Counted from the stretch's first letter, positions 44,780 through 54,350 are shown. The stretch is DNA of 64,000 bases from Sneathiella marina (GCF_023746535.1 NZ_CP098747.1:2688501-2752500); one strand, 5' to 3'. Notes: generated from the letters alone by a model not told the origin. Numbers and translations are program-made.

Positions 44780-46036
44780 CGCATCCCGCAGCTGGTAATA
44801 TTTCATCGCGAGAGACAACAGCGGAACCCGCAGCGCTGTCCCCCCAGGAAAGGGTTTGTGGGGAATTCGGCTGAACACGTCCAGGCGTTCCATTTCACCG
44901 CTAACCGCCTCTGCCAGTATCCGGCCGGCAATGGCCGATAAAGGCAGCCCCTGCCCCGAAAATCCGTGGGCGTAATAAATATTTTGCCCAATTCGGCCGA
45001 TATCGGGCAAACGATGTCGGGTTACGGCGACTTTCCCGCCCCAGGCAAACTCGACCCTCACATCTTCAAGCTGAGGAAATGTCCGTAACATATGATGCCG
45101 GAGCACGTCTTCGGGACGCTTGAGATGCCGCCCCGCATAATCACGCCCGCCATACAGCAAACGATGATCCGCAGACATACGAAAGTAATCCAGGTTAAAA
45201 TCGGTATCGGAAACGCAAGCCTCGGTTTTCAGGATTGTTCGTGCCCGGTCGGCGGATAACTTCTCTGTCGCAATAATATAGCTGCTTACCGGGATTATTC
45301 TGGCGTCCAATCCGGCATTCAAACCGTTCATATAAGCATTGCCGGCCAAAATAACCGAAGAGGCCGTAATTTTACCGCCAGCGGCTTTTAGAACAGGCTT
45401 TTTCCCCTCAACGAGCTCCAGTGCTTTTGAATGTTCAAATATCTGCACACCGGCGGCTGCCGCCGCCCGCGCCAAACCCAAGGCGTAATTGAGCGGATGT
45501 AAATGACCGCCCTGATAATCCAGTAAACCCGCCTTGTATCGCGTTGTCCCTACATAATTGGGGAGATCAGCCCCGCTGATCCATTCATACCCCTGAAAAT
45601 CAAAGTTATCCTGACAGAAGGCCATTTCCCGCAACAACCAGTCGCGATGGCTATTCTTTGTCGCGGCATAAAGCTCGCCTTCCTTGAGATCACACTTGAT
45701 CTCATGATCCGCAATACGGTTTTTCAGGATGCCGGTCGCCTCGACGGACATAGCCCATAATTTCGCACTGTCATCGATACCAACCAGCCGGGTGGTTTCA
45801 ATCATGCCGGGCTGATAGCCGGTAGCGATTTGGCCGCCGTTGCGGCCCGAAGCACCCCACCCCACCGATTGCGCCTCAAGCACGGCAACCGAATACCCTC
45901 TTTCTGCCAACTCAAGGGCACTCAGCAAACCGGTATATCCGCCGCCGACAATACAAATATCGACGCTAACATCTTGATCAAGAGATGAAAATACCGTCGC
46001 CGAATGTGCGGTTGCTTGATAAAAATTGCTGTCCAT
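44771..46036 (-). CDS. FAD-dependent oxidoreductase (PuuB/DadA-like amine oxidase)
   Basis: A 421-aa flavoprotein of the DAO family from ATG 46034-46036. FAD loop ICIVGGGYTGLLSALEL near residues 27-43, VGWGASGRNGGQI near 62-74, and the C-terminal GFSGQGLPLSAIAGRILAE. The AGRNGGQ-type block and the length resemble gamma-glutamylputrescine oxidase. Substrate is not certain. Longer starts at 46108 and 46132 lack ribosome sites. No transport or regulatory gene adjoins it that would settle the pathway. Confidence 0.88.
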   Translation of the reverse strand: MDSNFYQATAHSATVFSSLDQDVSVDICIVGGGYTGLLSALELAERGYSVAVLEAQSVGWGASGRNGGQIATGYQPGMIETTRLVGIDDSAKLWAMSVEATGILKNRIADHEIKCDLKEGELYAATKNSHRDWLLREMAFCQDNFDFQGYEWISGADLPNYVGTTRYKAGLLDYQGGHLHPLNYALGLARAAAAAGVQIFEHSKALELVEGKKPVLKAAGGKITASSVILAGNAYMNGLNAGLDARIIPVSSYIIATEKLSADRARTILKTEACVSDTDFNLDYFRMSADHRLLYGGRDYAGRHLKRPEDVLRHHMLRTFPQLEDVRVEFAWGGKVAVTRHRLPDIGRIGQNIYYAHGFSGQGLPLSAIAGRILAEAVSGEMERLDVFSRIPHKPFPGGTALRVPLLSLAMKYYQLRDALG

Positions 46037-46175
46037 CAAAAAATTATTTTCACAGGTAACTTCATTACTTTCCAACTCCGCGCTTGCAAGATTCCGTTCA
46101 ATCCTCATGATATAGAATAATGGGGCGGCCACAGGCTTAGGTTTTACCCTGACACAAAATTACGGCAAGGAATTA

Positions 46176-46193
46176 ATGAACACTCCATGGTAA
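46176..46193 (+). other. Five-codon mini-ORF overlapping the SLC13 gene start
   Basis: AAGGA precedes ATG AAC ACT CCA TGG TAA (46176-46193). The ATG of the transporter (46187) lies inside it in another frame and is too far (about 15 nt) from AAGGA for direct use. This is the second such arrangement in the window. Confidence 0.3.
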
Positions 46194-48043
46194 TAGTTGA
46201 ATCAACTCTGCATATCTGGATTCTTCTCGCTTTCATTGCCGTTGCTATTGTCGCTTTTGCCAGCGAACGCATTGAGCTCGAAATATCCTCCATCGGCGTC
46301 ATTGCCGGCCTTCTACTCTTGTTCCATTTCTTTCCGTTGGAAAATAACGATGGAGATATTCTTCTAACTGCCGCTGATATACTGGCAGGTATTGGTGATC
46401 CGGCACTTATCACCGTCTTGTCGTTACTCGTCGTTGGTCAGGGTATCGTTCGAACAGGCGCTCTGGATCAGCCGATCCGGCGATTGGTAACTTTGCGCCG
46501 GCATCACCCGGTTCTGGCGATCGCTGTAGTTCTGACAACCGTGCTGATAATCAGCGCCTTCATGAACAACACCCCCGTGGTGGTAATTTTTATTCCCCTG
46601 ATGACAGCTCTGGCGGAGCGGCTTCATCGCTCAACCTCCACCTTGATGATCCCGCTAAGCTATGCATCGATTCTCGGAGGCATGACAACCCTGATCGGCT
46701 CGTCGACAAATCTTCTGGTCATGGCTGCGGCAGTTCAAGCAGGATTGCCCGAGCTGTCCTTTTTCCAGTTTACGCTGCCCGGTGCCGTGCTGGCATTTTT
46801 CGGGCTTTTATACGCCTTGATTATTATTCCCCGCATTCTTCCCAATCGGGCCTCCATCACCGGCGAAGTTGTCGATATCTCCGGCAAGCAGTTTATCGTT
46901 CAAATGGAAATTGCCGCGGACAGCCCCCTGGTAGGTGAAGGGGCCTTGATGGGCCAGTTCCCGAGTTTGCGAAACATAACGGTCCGGTTCATTCAGCGGG
47001 GTGAGCATGTCCTGCTCCCGCCCTTTGATAACATTTCCCTGCGACCTTCAGATGCCGTCATTTTTGCCGGCACCCGTAAATCCATCACTGAAGCCTTTGC
47101 CGACAATCCGCAAATGCTTCAGGGTCTGCTAAATCCAGAAGAAACGGAAGACCCAACACCGTCTGACCTTAAACCCGCTCAGGAACAAACCCTGGCGGAA
47201 GCCGTTGTGGCACCGGCGTCGCGAATGATCGGTCGCGCATTATATCAAGTGAGTTTTCACTATCGGACAAAATGCGTGGTCGTCGGCATTCAACGGCGAT
47301 CGCGCATGATCAGAACAAGCCGTATGACGGATATTCGGCTTGAGGCCGGGGACGTTTTGCTCATACTCGGAGACCGTGCGGATATTATGCGAATCCGGAG
47401 TAATCCGGACGTTTTACTTCTTGAATGGTCGGCAAAAGAGCTTCCGGCAACGGCCCTCGCCTGGCGGGCAAGAATTATTTTTGGCCTGGTTGTTCTTTCT
47501 GCCGCAACAGGCGTATTGCCGATTGTCGTCGCAGCAGTTGCCGGAGCCGCGGCCATGGTTGTCTCCGGTTGCCTCAATATCTATCAGGCGAGCCGCTCTA
47601 TTGACCGTAGAATACTGCTTTTGATCTGGGCTGCCCTTGGCCTTGGAGCGGCCATGCAGGCAACAGGCGGGGCAAGCTATATCGCTCATGGTGCGTTATC
47701 TTTGCTGATGGGCGCCGGCCCACCGGTCATCCTGTCCATCTTCTTTTTGATAGTCGCCATCTTCACCAATATCCTGAGCAATAATGCAACAGCCGTTTTG
47801 TTCACACCCGTCGGCATAAGCCTTGGAATAGAGCTGGGCGTGGATCCGATGATTTTTGTCTATGCCGTAATATTCGGCGCAAATTGCTCCTTTGCCACGC
47901 CCATGGGGTATCAGACGAATCTGTTGGTCATGGGCCCCGGCCATTATAAATTTGTAGATTTTCTGAAGGCTGGGGGACCATTGGTTATCCTTCTGTGGAT
48001 CGTATTTTCGTTTTTAGCCCCTTTTTATTATGGATTGATGTGA
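46187..48043 (+). CDS. SLC13-family transporter with RCK_C (TrkA_C) domains
   Basis: A 618-aa membrane carrier. The DASS/SLC13 repeats are recognisable by FMNNTPVVVIFIP with GGMTTLIGSSTNLLV in the first half and SNNATAVLFTP with ATPMGYQTNLLVM in the second. Between the halves lies a cytoplasmic stretch (about 220-410) with two RCK_C-like modules, each ending in ...LRPSDAVIFAG or ...LEAGDVLLILG. Such fused carriers move dicarboxylates, sulfate or other anions. Substrate unknown. See the mini-ORF for the start context. Confidence 0.88.
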   Translation: MVIVESTLHIWILLAFIAVAIVAFASERIELEISSIGVIAGLLLLFHFFPLENNDGDILLTAADILAGIGDPALITVLSLLVVGQGIVRTGALDQPIRRLVTLRRHHPVLAIAVVLTTVLIISAFMNNTPVVVIFIPLMTALAERLHRSTSTLMIPLSYASILGGMTTLIGSSTNLLVMAAAVQAGLPELSFFQFTLPGAVLAFFGLLYALIIIPRILPNRASITGEVVDISGKQFIVQMEIAADSPLVGEGALMGQFPSLRNITVRFIQRGEHVLLPPFDNISLRPSDAVIFAGTRKSITEAFADNPQMLQGLLNPEETEDPTPSDLKPAQEQTLAEAVVAPASRMIGRALYQVSFHYRTKCVVVGIQRRSRMIRTSRMTDIRLEAGDVLLILGDRADIMRIRSNPDVLLLEWSAKELPATALAWRARIIFGLVVLSAATGVLPIVVAAVAGAAAMVVSGCLNIYQASRSIDRRILLLIWAALGLGAAMQATGGASYIAHGALSLLMGAGPPVILSIFFLIVAIFTNILSNNATAVLFTPVGISLGIELGVDPMIFVYAVIFGANCSFATPMGYQTNLLVMGPGHYKFVDFLKAGGPLVILLWIVFSFLAPFYYGLM

Positions 48044-48135
48044 ATTATGGAGATTTCTGCAGCTGCCCTATTTGATAAAACGAGAAATCGCGTTACCCTT
48101 ATTTAAACTGGTTCAATAGCAGCAAAGGCATTCAA

Positions 48136-48864
48136 ATGAAGCGCGTGGAGATTCCCTCCCGATTCTTCTTTTCAACACCTCCCGCACCCTGCCCTTATCT
48201 TGAAGATCGGCTGGAGCGGAAAGTTGTGACGTTGCTTGCTGGCGAGGATCCAGATCACCTCCATAACACGTTAAGTCATGCCGGCTTCAGGCGGAGCCAG
48301 GACCTGGCATATCGACCCGCCTGCGATGGATGTGACGCCTGCATCCCGATCCGGGTCAACGCAAAAGAATTTCACCTGAAAAAGTCCTTTCGCCGCGTCT
48401 GGCAGGCGAACAGGGATTTGAAGGTTGCCGAAATTCCGACGACAGCAACACAAGAGCATTTCGCCTTATTCCATAATTATCTCCAGTCGCGCCATTCGGA
48501 TGGCGGCATGGTTGATATGGATTTTGATGATTATCAGGCAATGATTGAAGACAGTCCTGTCAAATCTCAACTGGTTGAGTTTCGCAAATTAGACGGCAGC
48601 CTGTATGCGGTCAGCCTGACAGATGTGATGGAAGATGGCCTTTCCCTCGTCTACAGCTTCTTTGCCCCGGATGAAGATAAACGCAGCCCGGGGACCTATC
48701 TGATCCTGTGGCATATCCTGCAAGCCCGGTACCGGCAATTGCCGTTTGTTTATCTGGGCTACTGGATCGAACAAAGTCAGAAAATGTCGTATAAACAACG
48801 GTTCATGCCGTCAGAAATACTGACCCGCAATGGCTGGGAGCCATTATCCCCCACGCTCAAATAA
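48136..48864 (+). CDS. bpt: Aspartate/glutamate leucyltransferase
   Basis: Adds leucine from Leu-tRNA to N-terminal Asp/Glu, feeding proteins to the ClpS/ClpAP N-degron pathway. The 242-aa protein has the ATE N- and C-domain patterns: FFFSTPPAPCPYL, the CDGCDACIPIRV cysteine cluster near residues 63-74, FRRSQDLAYRP, and GTYLILWHILQA with YLGYWIEQSQKMSYK. Length fits the family. Standalone gene. Confidence 0.93.
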   Translation: MKRVEIPSRFFFSTPPAPCPYLEDRLERKVVTLLAGEDPDHLHNTLSHAGFRRSQDLAYRPACDGCDACIPIRVNAKEFHLKKSFRRVWQANRDLKVAEIPTTATQEHFALFHNYLQSRHSDGGMVDMDFDDYQAMIEDSPVKSQLVEFRKLDGSLYAVSLTDVMEDGLSLVYSFFAPDEDKRSPGTYLILWHILQARYRQLPFVYLGYWIEQSQKMSYKQRFMPSEILTRNGWEPLSPTLK

Positions 48865-48967
48865 ACACTCGATAAACTATCCGTATTCGCCCCGGGCTTA
48901 TGCCGGAATTTGCGGAACCATGAGGCAGCGCAAGCTACTCACAATTCCGCAATCCTTAAGTGTTTCC

Positions 48968-51625
48968 CTAGAAATTATGGGAAATATCCTTATGGCCAGA
49001 GCGACAACCAGCAACGAATAAAGCCTGTTCCTTGGTCATTTTTGTCTGCAACCGAACGCCAAGGGTCCCCAGCATTTGCTCAGCATAGGTTTCCAGACCG
49101 CTTAACAGATTAACCCCGGCCTTTTCACGCCATGCAAGCTGGGTGTCGTATTTCTTGACGACCTTATCCATCTCTTTCACGGCTTTATCAATTTTCGGGG
49201 TTTTTGCCTTGAGGGGGCGACGGACTTTCGACAGTCCGGACCGGATTTCGTCGGCACCGGTAACATCATTGAACCGTTTCGTCAGGGCCTCAACCTCTGG
49301 AACCAATTCCGCCGGTTCCTTCACCAGCAACTCTTCCTTCAGTTTCATCAGGTCCGCCTGCAACGCTGCGAATGCGTCGTTACTCCGCAAGACGTTCATG
49401 AAATCTTTCACGGTCGAGTAACCACTGTCAGATGCCCGGCGGAATTGCAGCCTTAATGTGGATTCGTCCTTCAACGATTTTCTGAAATCATTGTAAACGC
49501 CATCCCACTCGGCAGGTATTTTCGCGACAAGAGCATCTCGCTCCGACTTCAACTCCAGAATGTCGTCTTCAAGCTTCTTCTTTTGAACGGCCTGGTCTTC
49601 ACTGCGCATACGGCCAACCAGTGTGTCATTCTCTTCGATTTCCGCTTCAATTTTACGCACATCATTCTCGAGTTTTCTGACGACCCTTTGCATTGGAACA
49701 AATCCGTCTTTCTTCTGCTCGACAACGCCTTCCGCTTCAAAAGCCTGTTTCAGCAAGCCGGGCGCGCTTTCCGCCGCGTCAAAACTTTTCGTCAACGCAG
49801 AGGCGGTACGCTTCGGAAGATAACTCAGATTCAGGCCACGCACCGCAGCCAGCGTACTGGCGAATTCTGCCTCAGTCGCAGTGAACTGGTCCGCAATATA
49901 TTTTTCAACGCAATATTCCAGTCGCGGGTTACGCGGTGGCGGTGCGGTTTCTGCCGTTAAGGAAGTCCGGTTAGGCAGATAATTGACCAATTGCGGGTAC
50001 AATCCAACAACAACAAGCGCGATTAACTGCAAGGTAATAAAGGCGATAACACCTTTGTACATCTCAATCGTCTTAACAATTGGCGGGGCGACACCTCGTA
50101 AATAAAATAACGCGAAACCAAAGGGCGGCGTCAGGAAGGAGGTCTGGATATTCAATCCGATCATCACACCAAGCCAAACGGCGGTTATGTTCGCCGACGG
50201 ATCAGCAAGCAAAATTGGCGCCACGATCGGCACAACAACAACAGCAATTTCAATGAAATCCAGGAAGAAACCCAGAACAAAGATCACAGCCATAACGATG
50301 ACAAATTTTGACCAGAAACCGCCGGGCATGCTGTTGAGGAAATCACGAACAAGCTCTTCCCCGCCAAATGCCCGGAAAGCAGCCGTTAACATGGCTGCGC
50401 CCAATAGGATGATAAAAACCAAAGACGTGGTCTTTGCGGTTTCGATCATTACTTCCTGAAGCGTGTTATCAATTTTGTAAGCGCGTAAACTACTCCAGAT
50501 GATGGAGACAATCAGTCCCGCCGTTGCCATTAACCCAAGGGTGACACCAATGGCACTACGGGTGTCCGAAATGGATTTAATATTCGTATCGAAGAAGGCC
50601 AGAACAACAAGAATACCTGCGAGAGACAGCAGTCCGAGTATGACCGGCGCAAAGGCGCCTCTTTCGCCTTCTTTCAATCGATACCCTGCCATCAGGATGG
50701 CGCCGACCGCGCCGATAGATCCAGCCTGGTTAACCGTCGCAACACCGGCGATGATTGATCCCAGCACGAGGAAAATAAGCCCCAGTGGTGGGAAAAGAGC
50801 CATAAACAGCTTGCCGAAAAAGGCACGATCAAAGCTTCCGCCATAGCGTACGGCGGGGGCGGCCTTTGGTCGAATAAAGGCGAAGCCAAGAATAAAGATC
50901 ATGTAAATGGCGACGAGCAGCAAACCTGGAACAAAGGCACCCAGGAACATTTCACCCGCACTTGTCGAGATCACGTCGAAAGACGACGGCATTGTCAATT
51001 CGCCGGTCGCGGATTTATGCAGTGCCTTTCGCGCTGTCCCTGCCTGATCAGTGGCACTCGCCAGCTGATCGGCAAGAATAATCAGGACAATAGAAGGTGG
51101 AATAATCTGACCCAATGTCCCTGAAGCGGCGATAGTTCCGGTTGCCAGCGGCCTGGAATAATTATTCCGTAGCATCGCAGGCAATGAAATAAGTCCCATT
51201 GCGACAACAGTTGCGCCAACAATGCCTGTGGTCGCTGCCAATAAGGCACCCACAAAAACAACGGAAATACCCAAACCACCCGGAACCGGCCCAAACAACT
51301 GCGCCATTGTTACAAGCAGATCTTCAGCGATTTTCGAACGCTGGAGCATAATGCCCATAAAAATGAAGAGCGGGATCGCGATTAGTGTGTCGCGCTCAAC
51401 CTCCCAATAGACACTCCTCAGGTTGGTGACACCGGCACTTAACCATTGCCATGGCCCCCCTTGATGAAAATAGGCATCAGGATTGCTTTCGAACAGAAAC
51501 CCGGAAAGCGCCGCCAGCGCGACGGTTACAATTGCAGAGCCCGGCAAGGCGAAAGCAACTGGATACCCCGAGCCTAGAGCAAGAGCCATCAAAAGAATTA
51601 GAATAGCGAGAAAAAAGAGTTCCAT
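48968..51625 (-). CDS. TRAP transporter large permease (DctM type) with a long soluble C-terminal extension
   Basis: 885 aa; ordinary DctM proteins have about 430-530. Residues 1-556 form the multi-helix permease: IPLFIFMGIMLQRSKIAEDLL, ATTGIVGATVVAMG, ASGTLGQIIPPSIVLIIL, FLDFIEIAVVVVPIVAP, QTSFLTPPFGFALFYLRG. Residues about 557-885 are hydrophilic, charged and heptad-like, with coiled-coil stretches (RKLENDVRKIEAEIEEN, KKKLEDDILELKSERDAL). This tail is uninterrupted by stops and continues in frame, so it is a real fusion. The permease part pairs with DctQ (51635) and DctP (52697). Confidence 0.92.
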   Translation of the reverse strand: MELFFLAILILLMALALGSGYPVAFALPGSAIVTVALAALSGFLFESNPDAYFHQGGPWQWLSAGVTNLRSVYWEVERDTLIAIPLFIFMGIMLQRSKIAEDLLVTMAQLFGPVPGGLGISVVFVGALLAATTGIVGATVVAMGLISLPAMLRNNYSRPLATGTIAASGTLGQIIPPSIVLIILADQLASATDQAGTARKALHKSATGELTMPSSFDVISTSAGEMFLGAFVPGLLLVAIYMIFILGFAFIRPKAAPAVRYGGSFDRAFFGKLFMALFPPLGLIFLVLGSIIAGVATVNQAGSIGAVGAILMAGYRLKEGERGAFAPVILGLLSLAGILVVLAFFDTNIKSISDTRSAIGVTLGLMATAGLIVSIIWSSLRAYKIDNTLQEVMIETAKTTSLVFIILLGAAMLTAAFRAFGGEELVRDFLNSMPGGFWSKFVIVMAVIFVLGFFLDFIEIAVVVVPIVAPILLADPSANITAVWLGVMIGLNIQTSFLTPPFGFALFYLRGVAPPIVKTIEMYKGVIAFITLQLIALVVVGLYPQLVNYLPNRTSLTAETAPPPRNPRLEYCVEKYIADQFTATEAEFASTLAAVRGLNLSYLPKRTASALTKSFDAAESAPGLLKQAFEAEGVVEQKKDGFVPMQRVVRKLENDVRKIEAEIEENDTLVGRMRSEDQAVQKKKLEDDILELKSERDALVAKIPAEWDGVYNDFRKSLKDESTLRLQFRRASDSGYSTVKDFMNVLRSNDAFAALQADLMKLKEELLVKEPAELVPEVEALTKRFNDVTGADEIRSGLSKVRRPLKAKTPKIDKAVKEMDKVVKKYDTQLAWREKAGVNLLSGLETYAEQMLGTLGVRLQTKMTKEQALFVAGCRSGHKDISHNF

Positions 51626-51634
51626 AGTCTTGCT

Positions 51635-52633
51635 CTAACCTGCCGTAACGGGGGGTTCATGATCCTCGTGACCCGGTTGTTCTTTGTAATCAGCCACGGC
51701 TTCCATCAGATAACTGACAAACTGAATAAGCATTGTCACAGCGAAAACCGCAAGGAATCCGGCCATAAGATATTTCACATACAGCCCGAAGCCCGATTGT
51801 GTGACTTCAAAATTTGCGAGTGGGCTGTAAATAATCGCCGCTTTATTTCCCATGCCGACGAACAAGATTGTCCAACAAAGCGTTATCCCGAGAAATAACG
51901 TCCCGACGGCATTAACGAAACCCTTGGTTTTCGTCTTGAAACCGGCGTAGAAAACATCCACCCGAACATGGCCTTCTTCCACCAGGGTAAAGGCGCTGGC
52001 AAACAGGAACAAAGCGGCATACCAAAACCGAACGAGATCCCCCATAAATGACTGTTCATAGGAAAAGATAAAGCGGGTGATAACAATCGTAAGTTCGGCA
52101 AACACCACTAGAAGAGCCAGCCATTGAAACCCGAGTGTTTTGGTACGCAAGGCGAGAAGAATGCTCAACACCATCAACGGAATATGAACCATTGTACCGC
52201 GAAATTGCGGGCGCCCCAGATCCGAGGCCAGCTGATCCCCTACCACGGAGGACAATATTCCTTCAACGCGGAGAAACGAAATTGCCATATCGGCAAGACC
52301 AACGAACAGCACAGCCCAAAAAGCGGCGCGCACTAGGAAAGTATTAAATCTTGTAATTGATTTGGCTTCATCTCGAAGGTGACGCCCCGAGGTACGCATG
52401 ACATAGACGACGGCAAAGACCAGGCCAGCAATATACAGGAATAATTGTATCCATGAATTGGCGCCCGCTCCTTCCGACTTGAAAATCGCACCGATACCCG
52501 GCCAGCCCAAAACAAATGTAAGAAAATTATCAAAGAAGTACAGCGGAACCGCTACAAGCATGAACCACCCAAAAATGCGGACTGTCAACTGTAGCCCGCG
52601 GCCAGATGCGTATACATCTTCTGCCACTGTCAT
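51635..52633 (-). CDS. TRAP transporter small permease (DctQ type) with an extra N-terminal membrane part
   Basis: 332 aa against a usual 160-200. The C-terminal half matches DctQ: LVEEGHVRVDVFYAGF corresponds to LQKGGHVRVDIFYAKA in the other DctQ (54351). The N-terminal 150 residues add about four helices with no match to the second set. ATG 52631-52633 with GGGAG 6 nt upstream is preferred. It lies 9 bp before dctM and 63 bp after the dctP stop. Confidence 0.88.
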   Translation of the reverse strand: MTVAEDVYASGRGLQLTVRIFGWFMLVAVPLYFFDNFLTFVLGWPGIGAIFKSEGAGANSWIQLFLYIAGLVFAVVYVMRTSGRHLRDEAKSITRFNTFLVRAAFWAVLFVGLADMAISFLRVEGILSSVVGDQLASDLGRPQFRGTMVHIPLMVLSILLALRTKTLGFQWLALLVVFAELTIVITRFIFSYEQSFMGDLVRFWYAALFLFASAFTLVEEGHVRVDVFYAGFKTKTKGFVNAVGTLFLGITLCWTILFVGMGNKAAIIYSPLANFEVTQSGFGLYVKYLMAGFLAVFAVTMLIQFVSYLMEAVADYKEQPGHEDHEPPVTAG

Positions 52634-52652
52634 CTGCATCTCCCAAAGAGGA

Positions 52653-52678
52653 AGGGGCGAGATGTTGATCCCGCCCCT
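52653..52678 (-). promoter_or_regulatory. Intercistronic hairpin between dctP and dctQ
   Basis: AGGGGCG (minus strand; complement of 52672-52678) pairs with CGCCCCT (52653-52659) around a 12-base loop. There is no T-run. A stable hairpin here would protect the upstream dctP message or attenuate the permease genes, a common way to make more binding protein. Confidence 0.45.
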
Positions 52679-52696
52679 GTCTTCTGATTAACGATT

Positions 52697-53794
52697 TTAG
52701 CCGTCTATACCAAGAACACGGTTCCGCTGGTTCGAGAAGGCCACTTCGGCAATTCTTGTCCAGCCACCGATTTCCCGGAGGTTCTTTTGGAAGGCATCAT
52801 TGATCTTCGCTGCAAGCGGGCTGTGATCACGGGTTTCTTCAAAAACCTCGAGAGCAGCTTCAGCAAAGCTGTCATAGATATCGTCGTTAAACTCTTTCAG
52901 AATAACGCCATTTTCCGTTACCATTTTGTTCAGGTACGTTCCGTTAAGGGCCATGGCTTCTTCATACTGACCGGCATGTTCTTCCATGCAAGCCGCTGTG
53001 ATGACAGCTTGTTCCCATTTGGAGAGGCTTTCCCACCATGATTTATTCATGCCGAACGCCAATCCTCCGCCTGGCTCATGCATACCTGGGTAGTAGTAGT
53101 ATTTCGCTGCTTCATAAAATTTCATGAAGTAATCGTTATACGGACCCACCCATTCCGTTGCATCGATAGCGCCGGAAACAAGGTTTTCATAAATCTGGCC
53201 ACCTGGAAGAGAAACCGGAGACGCGCCCAATTTAGCCATGACGTCACCGCCCAGGCCAGGAATACGCATCTTCAGACCCTTAAGGTCTTCAGCAGAATTA
53301 ACTTCCTTGTTGAACCAACCACCCATTTGGGTACCGGTTGCACCGCAAGCCAATGCCTTCAAGCCATATTCACCGGACATTTCGTCCCAAAGGGCCTGAC
53401 CACCGGCGAATTTAATCCAGGCATTCCACTCTGATGTTGTCATTCCCAAAGGTACAGATGTGAAATATGCAAAGCCAGGATGCTTGCCTTTCCAATAGTA
53501 ATCAGCAGCAATATATGCTTGCGCATTTCCTGAGGCTACTTCGTCAAATGAATCAAATGCACCAACGCGTTCGCCGGCTGCAAAATATTTCGTTGTCAGC
53601 CGACCTTCACTAAGTTCGGTAATCCGGGCTGCAAGACGCTGGGCACTAATGCCAAGTCCTGGAAAGTCCCGTGGCCATGTGGAGACAATTGTCATCTCCT
53701 TGCGTTCCTGGGCGATTGCTGGTGCAGCAAACGGTATTGCGGCAGCACCGGCACCTGCAATCGCAGCGCCCGTCAAAAACTTGCGTCGTTCCAT
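52697..53794 (-). CDS. TRAP transporter solute-binding protein (DctP family, TakP-like)
   Basis: A 365-aa periplasmic receptor. ERRKFLTGAAIAGAG is a twin-arginine-type signal, unusual but known for this group, followed by APAIAQ as the cleavage area. The mature part starts MTIVSTWPRDFPGLG, then has MRIPGLGGDVMAKLGASPV and the DATEWVGPYND ligand loop. These resemble the TakP subgroup that binds alpha-keto or hydroxy acids, but the ligand is inference. GGGAG lies about 9 nt before ATG 53792-53794. First gene of dctP-dctQ-dctM. Confidence 0.92.
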   Translation of the reverse strand: MERRKFLTGAAIAGAGAAAIPFAAPAIAQERKEMTIVSTWPRDFPGLGISAQRLAARITELSEGRLTTKYFAAGERVGAFDSFDEVASGNAQAYIAADYYWKGKHPGFAYFTSVPLGMTTSEWNAWIKFAGGQALWDEMSGEYGLKALACGATGTQMGGWFNKEVNSAEDLKGLKMRIPGLGGDVMAKLGASPVSLPGGQIYENLVSGAIDATEWVGPYNDYFMKFYEAAKYYYYPGMHEPGGGLAFGMNKSWWESLSKWEQAVITAACMEEHAGQYEEAMALNGTYLNKMVTENGVILKEFNDDIYDSFAEAALEVFEETRDHSPLAAKINDAFQKNLREIGGWTRIAEVAFSNQRNRVLGIDG

Positions 53795-54350
53795 AAGATA
53801 TTTCTCCCATTTTAAGTCAAAGGGCAAAATGGCTCGCCCTCTCTAAATCGTTTTCATATAACAGAATTGTCGCGATAATTTTCGATGCGAATCAATGTAA
53901 GCGTCGTCTTTTCTGGTTTATTTGCCAGTAAAATTTCCGCGAGTTCTCCCTGTCGCCCGCATTTTGCAGGAAGATGACTCAAATACAAGGCAAAATTTCA
54001 CATTCGAAAATAGTGATGTTAAGTACCGTTTCAGTCATTTTACCTAAATAAACGCCCTTAACCGGTTGTAATATATATAATATTTTTCAATGGAAAGGCT
54101 GATTTTGGTCAAAATGATGCCTGGCCACAATCGACTTTGCATCCCATGAGCGCAAAATGTCATAGCTGTTGACCTATCAATTGCGACTGTAATGACATCA
54201 ATAAGTTCACTGATTCCGTTCACTTTTGTATCCCTTGCCGAGACTGTGGATCTTCGCCGCTGTGGTCAAGTTGCGTATTGGGCAGGGCTCCCGTATACAT
54301 TCGGGTTATGTGTACTGGGCAGTGACGGCTCTTATGAGGGAAATCCAACA
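53795..54350. other. Divergent control region between the two TRAP operons
   Basis: About 550 bp up to the preferred DctQ2 start. The stretch 53850-54180 is AT-rich in places with no gene. An in-frame ATG at 54192 would extend DctQ2 by 53 residues, but that part has no DctQ character or ribosome site. Both operon promoters must lie here; I cannot pick operators by eye. Confidence 0.4.
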
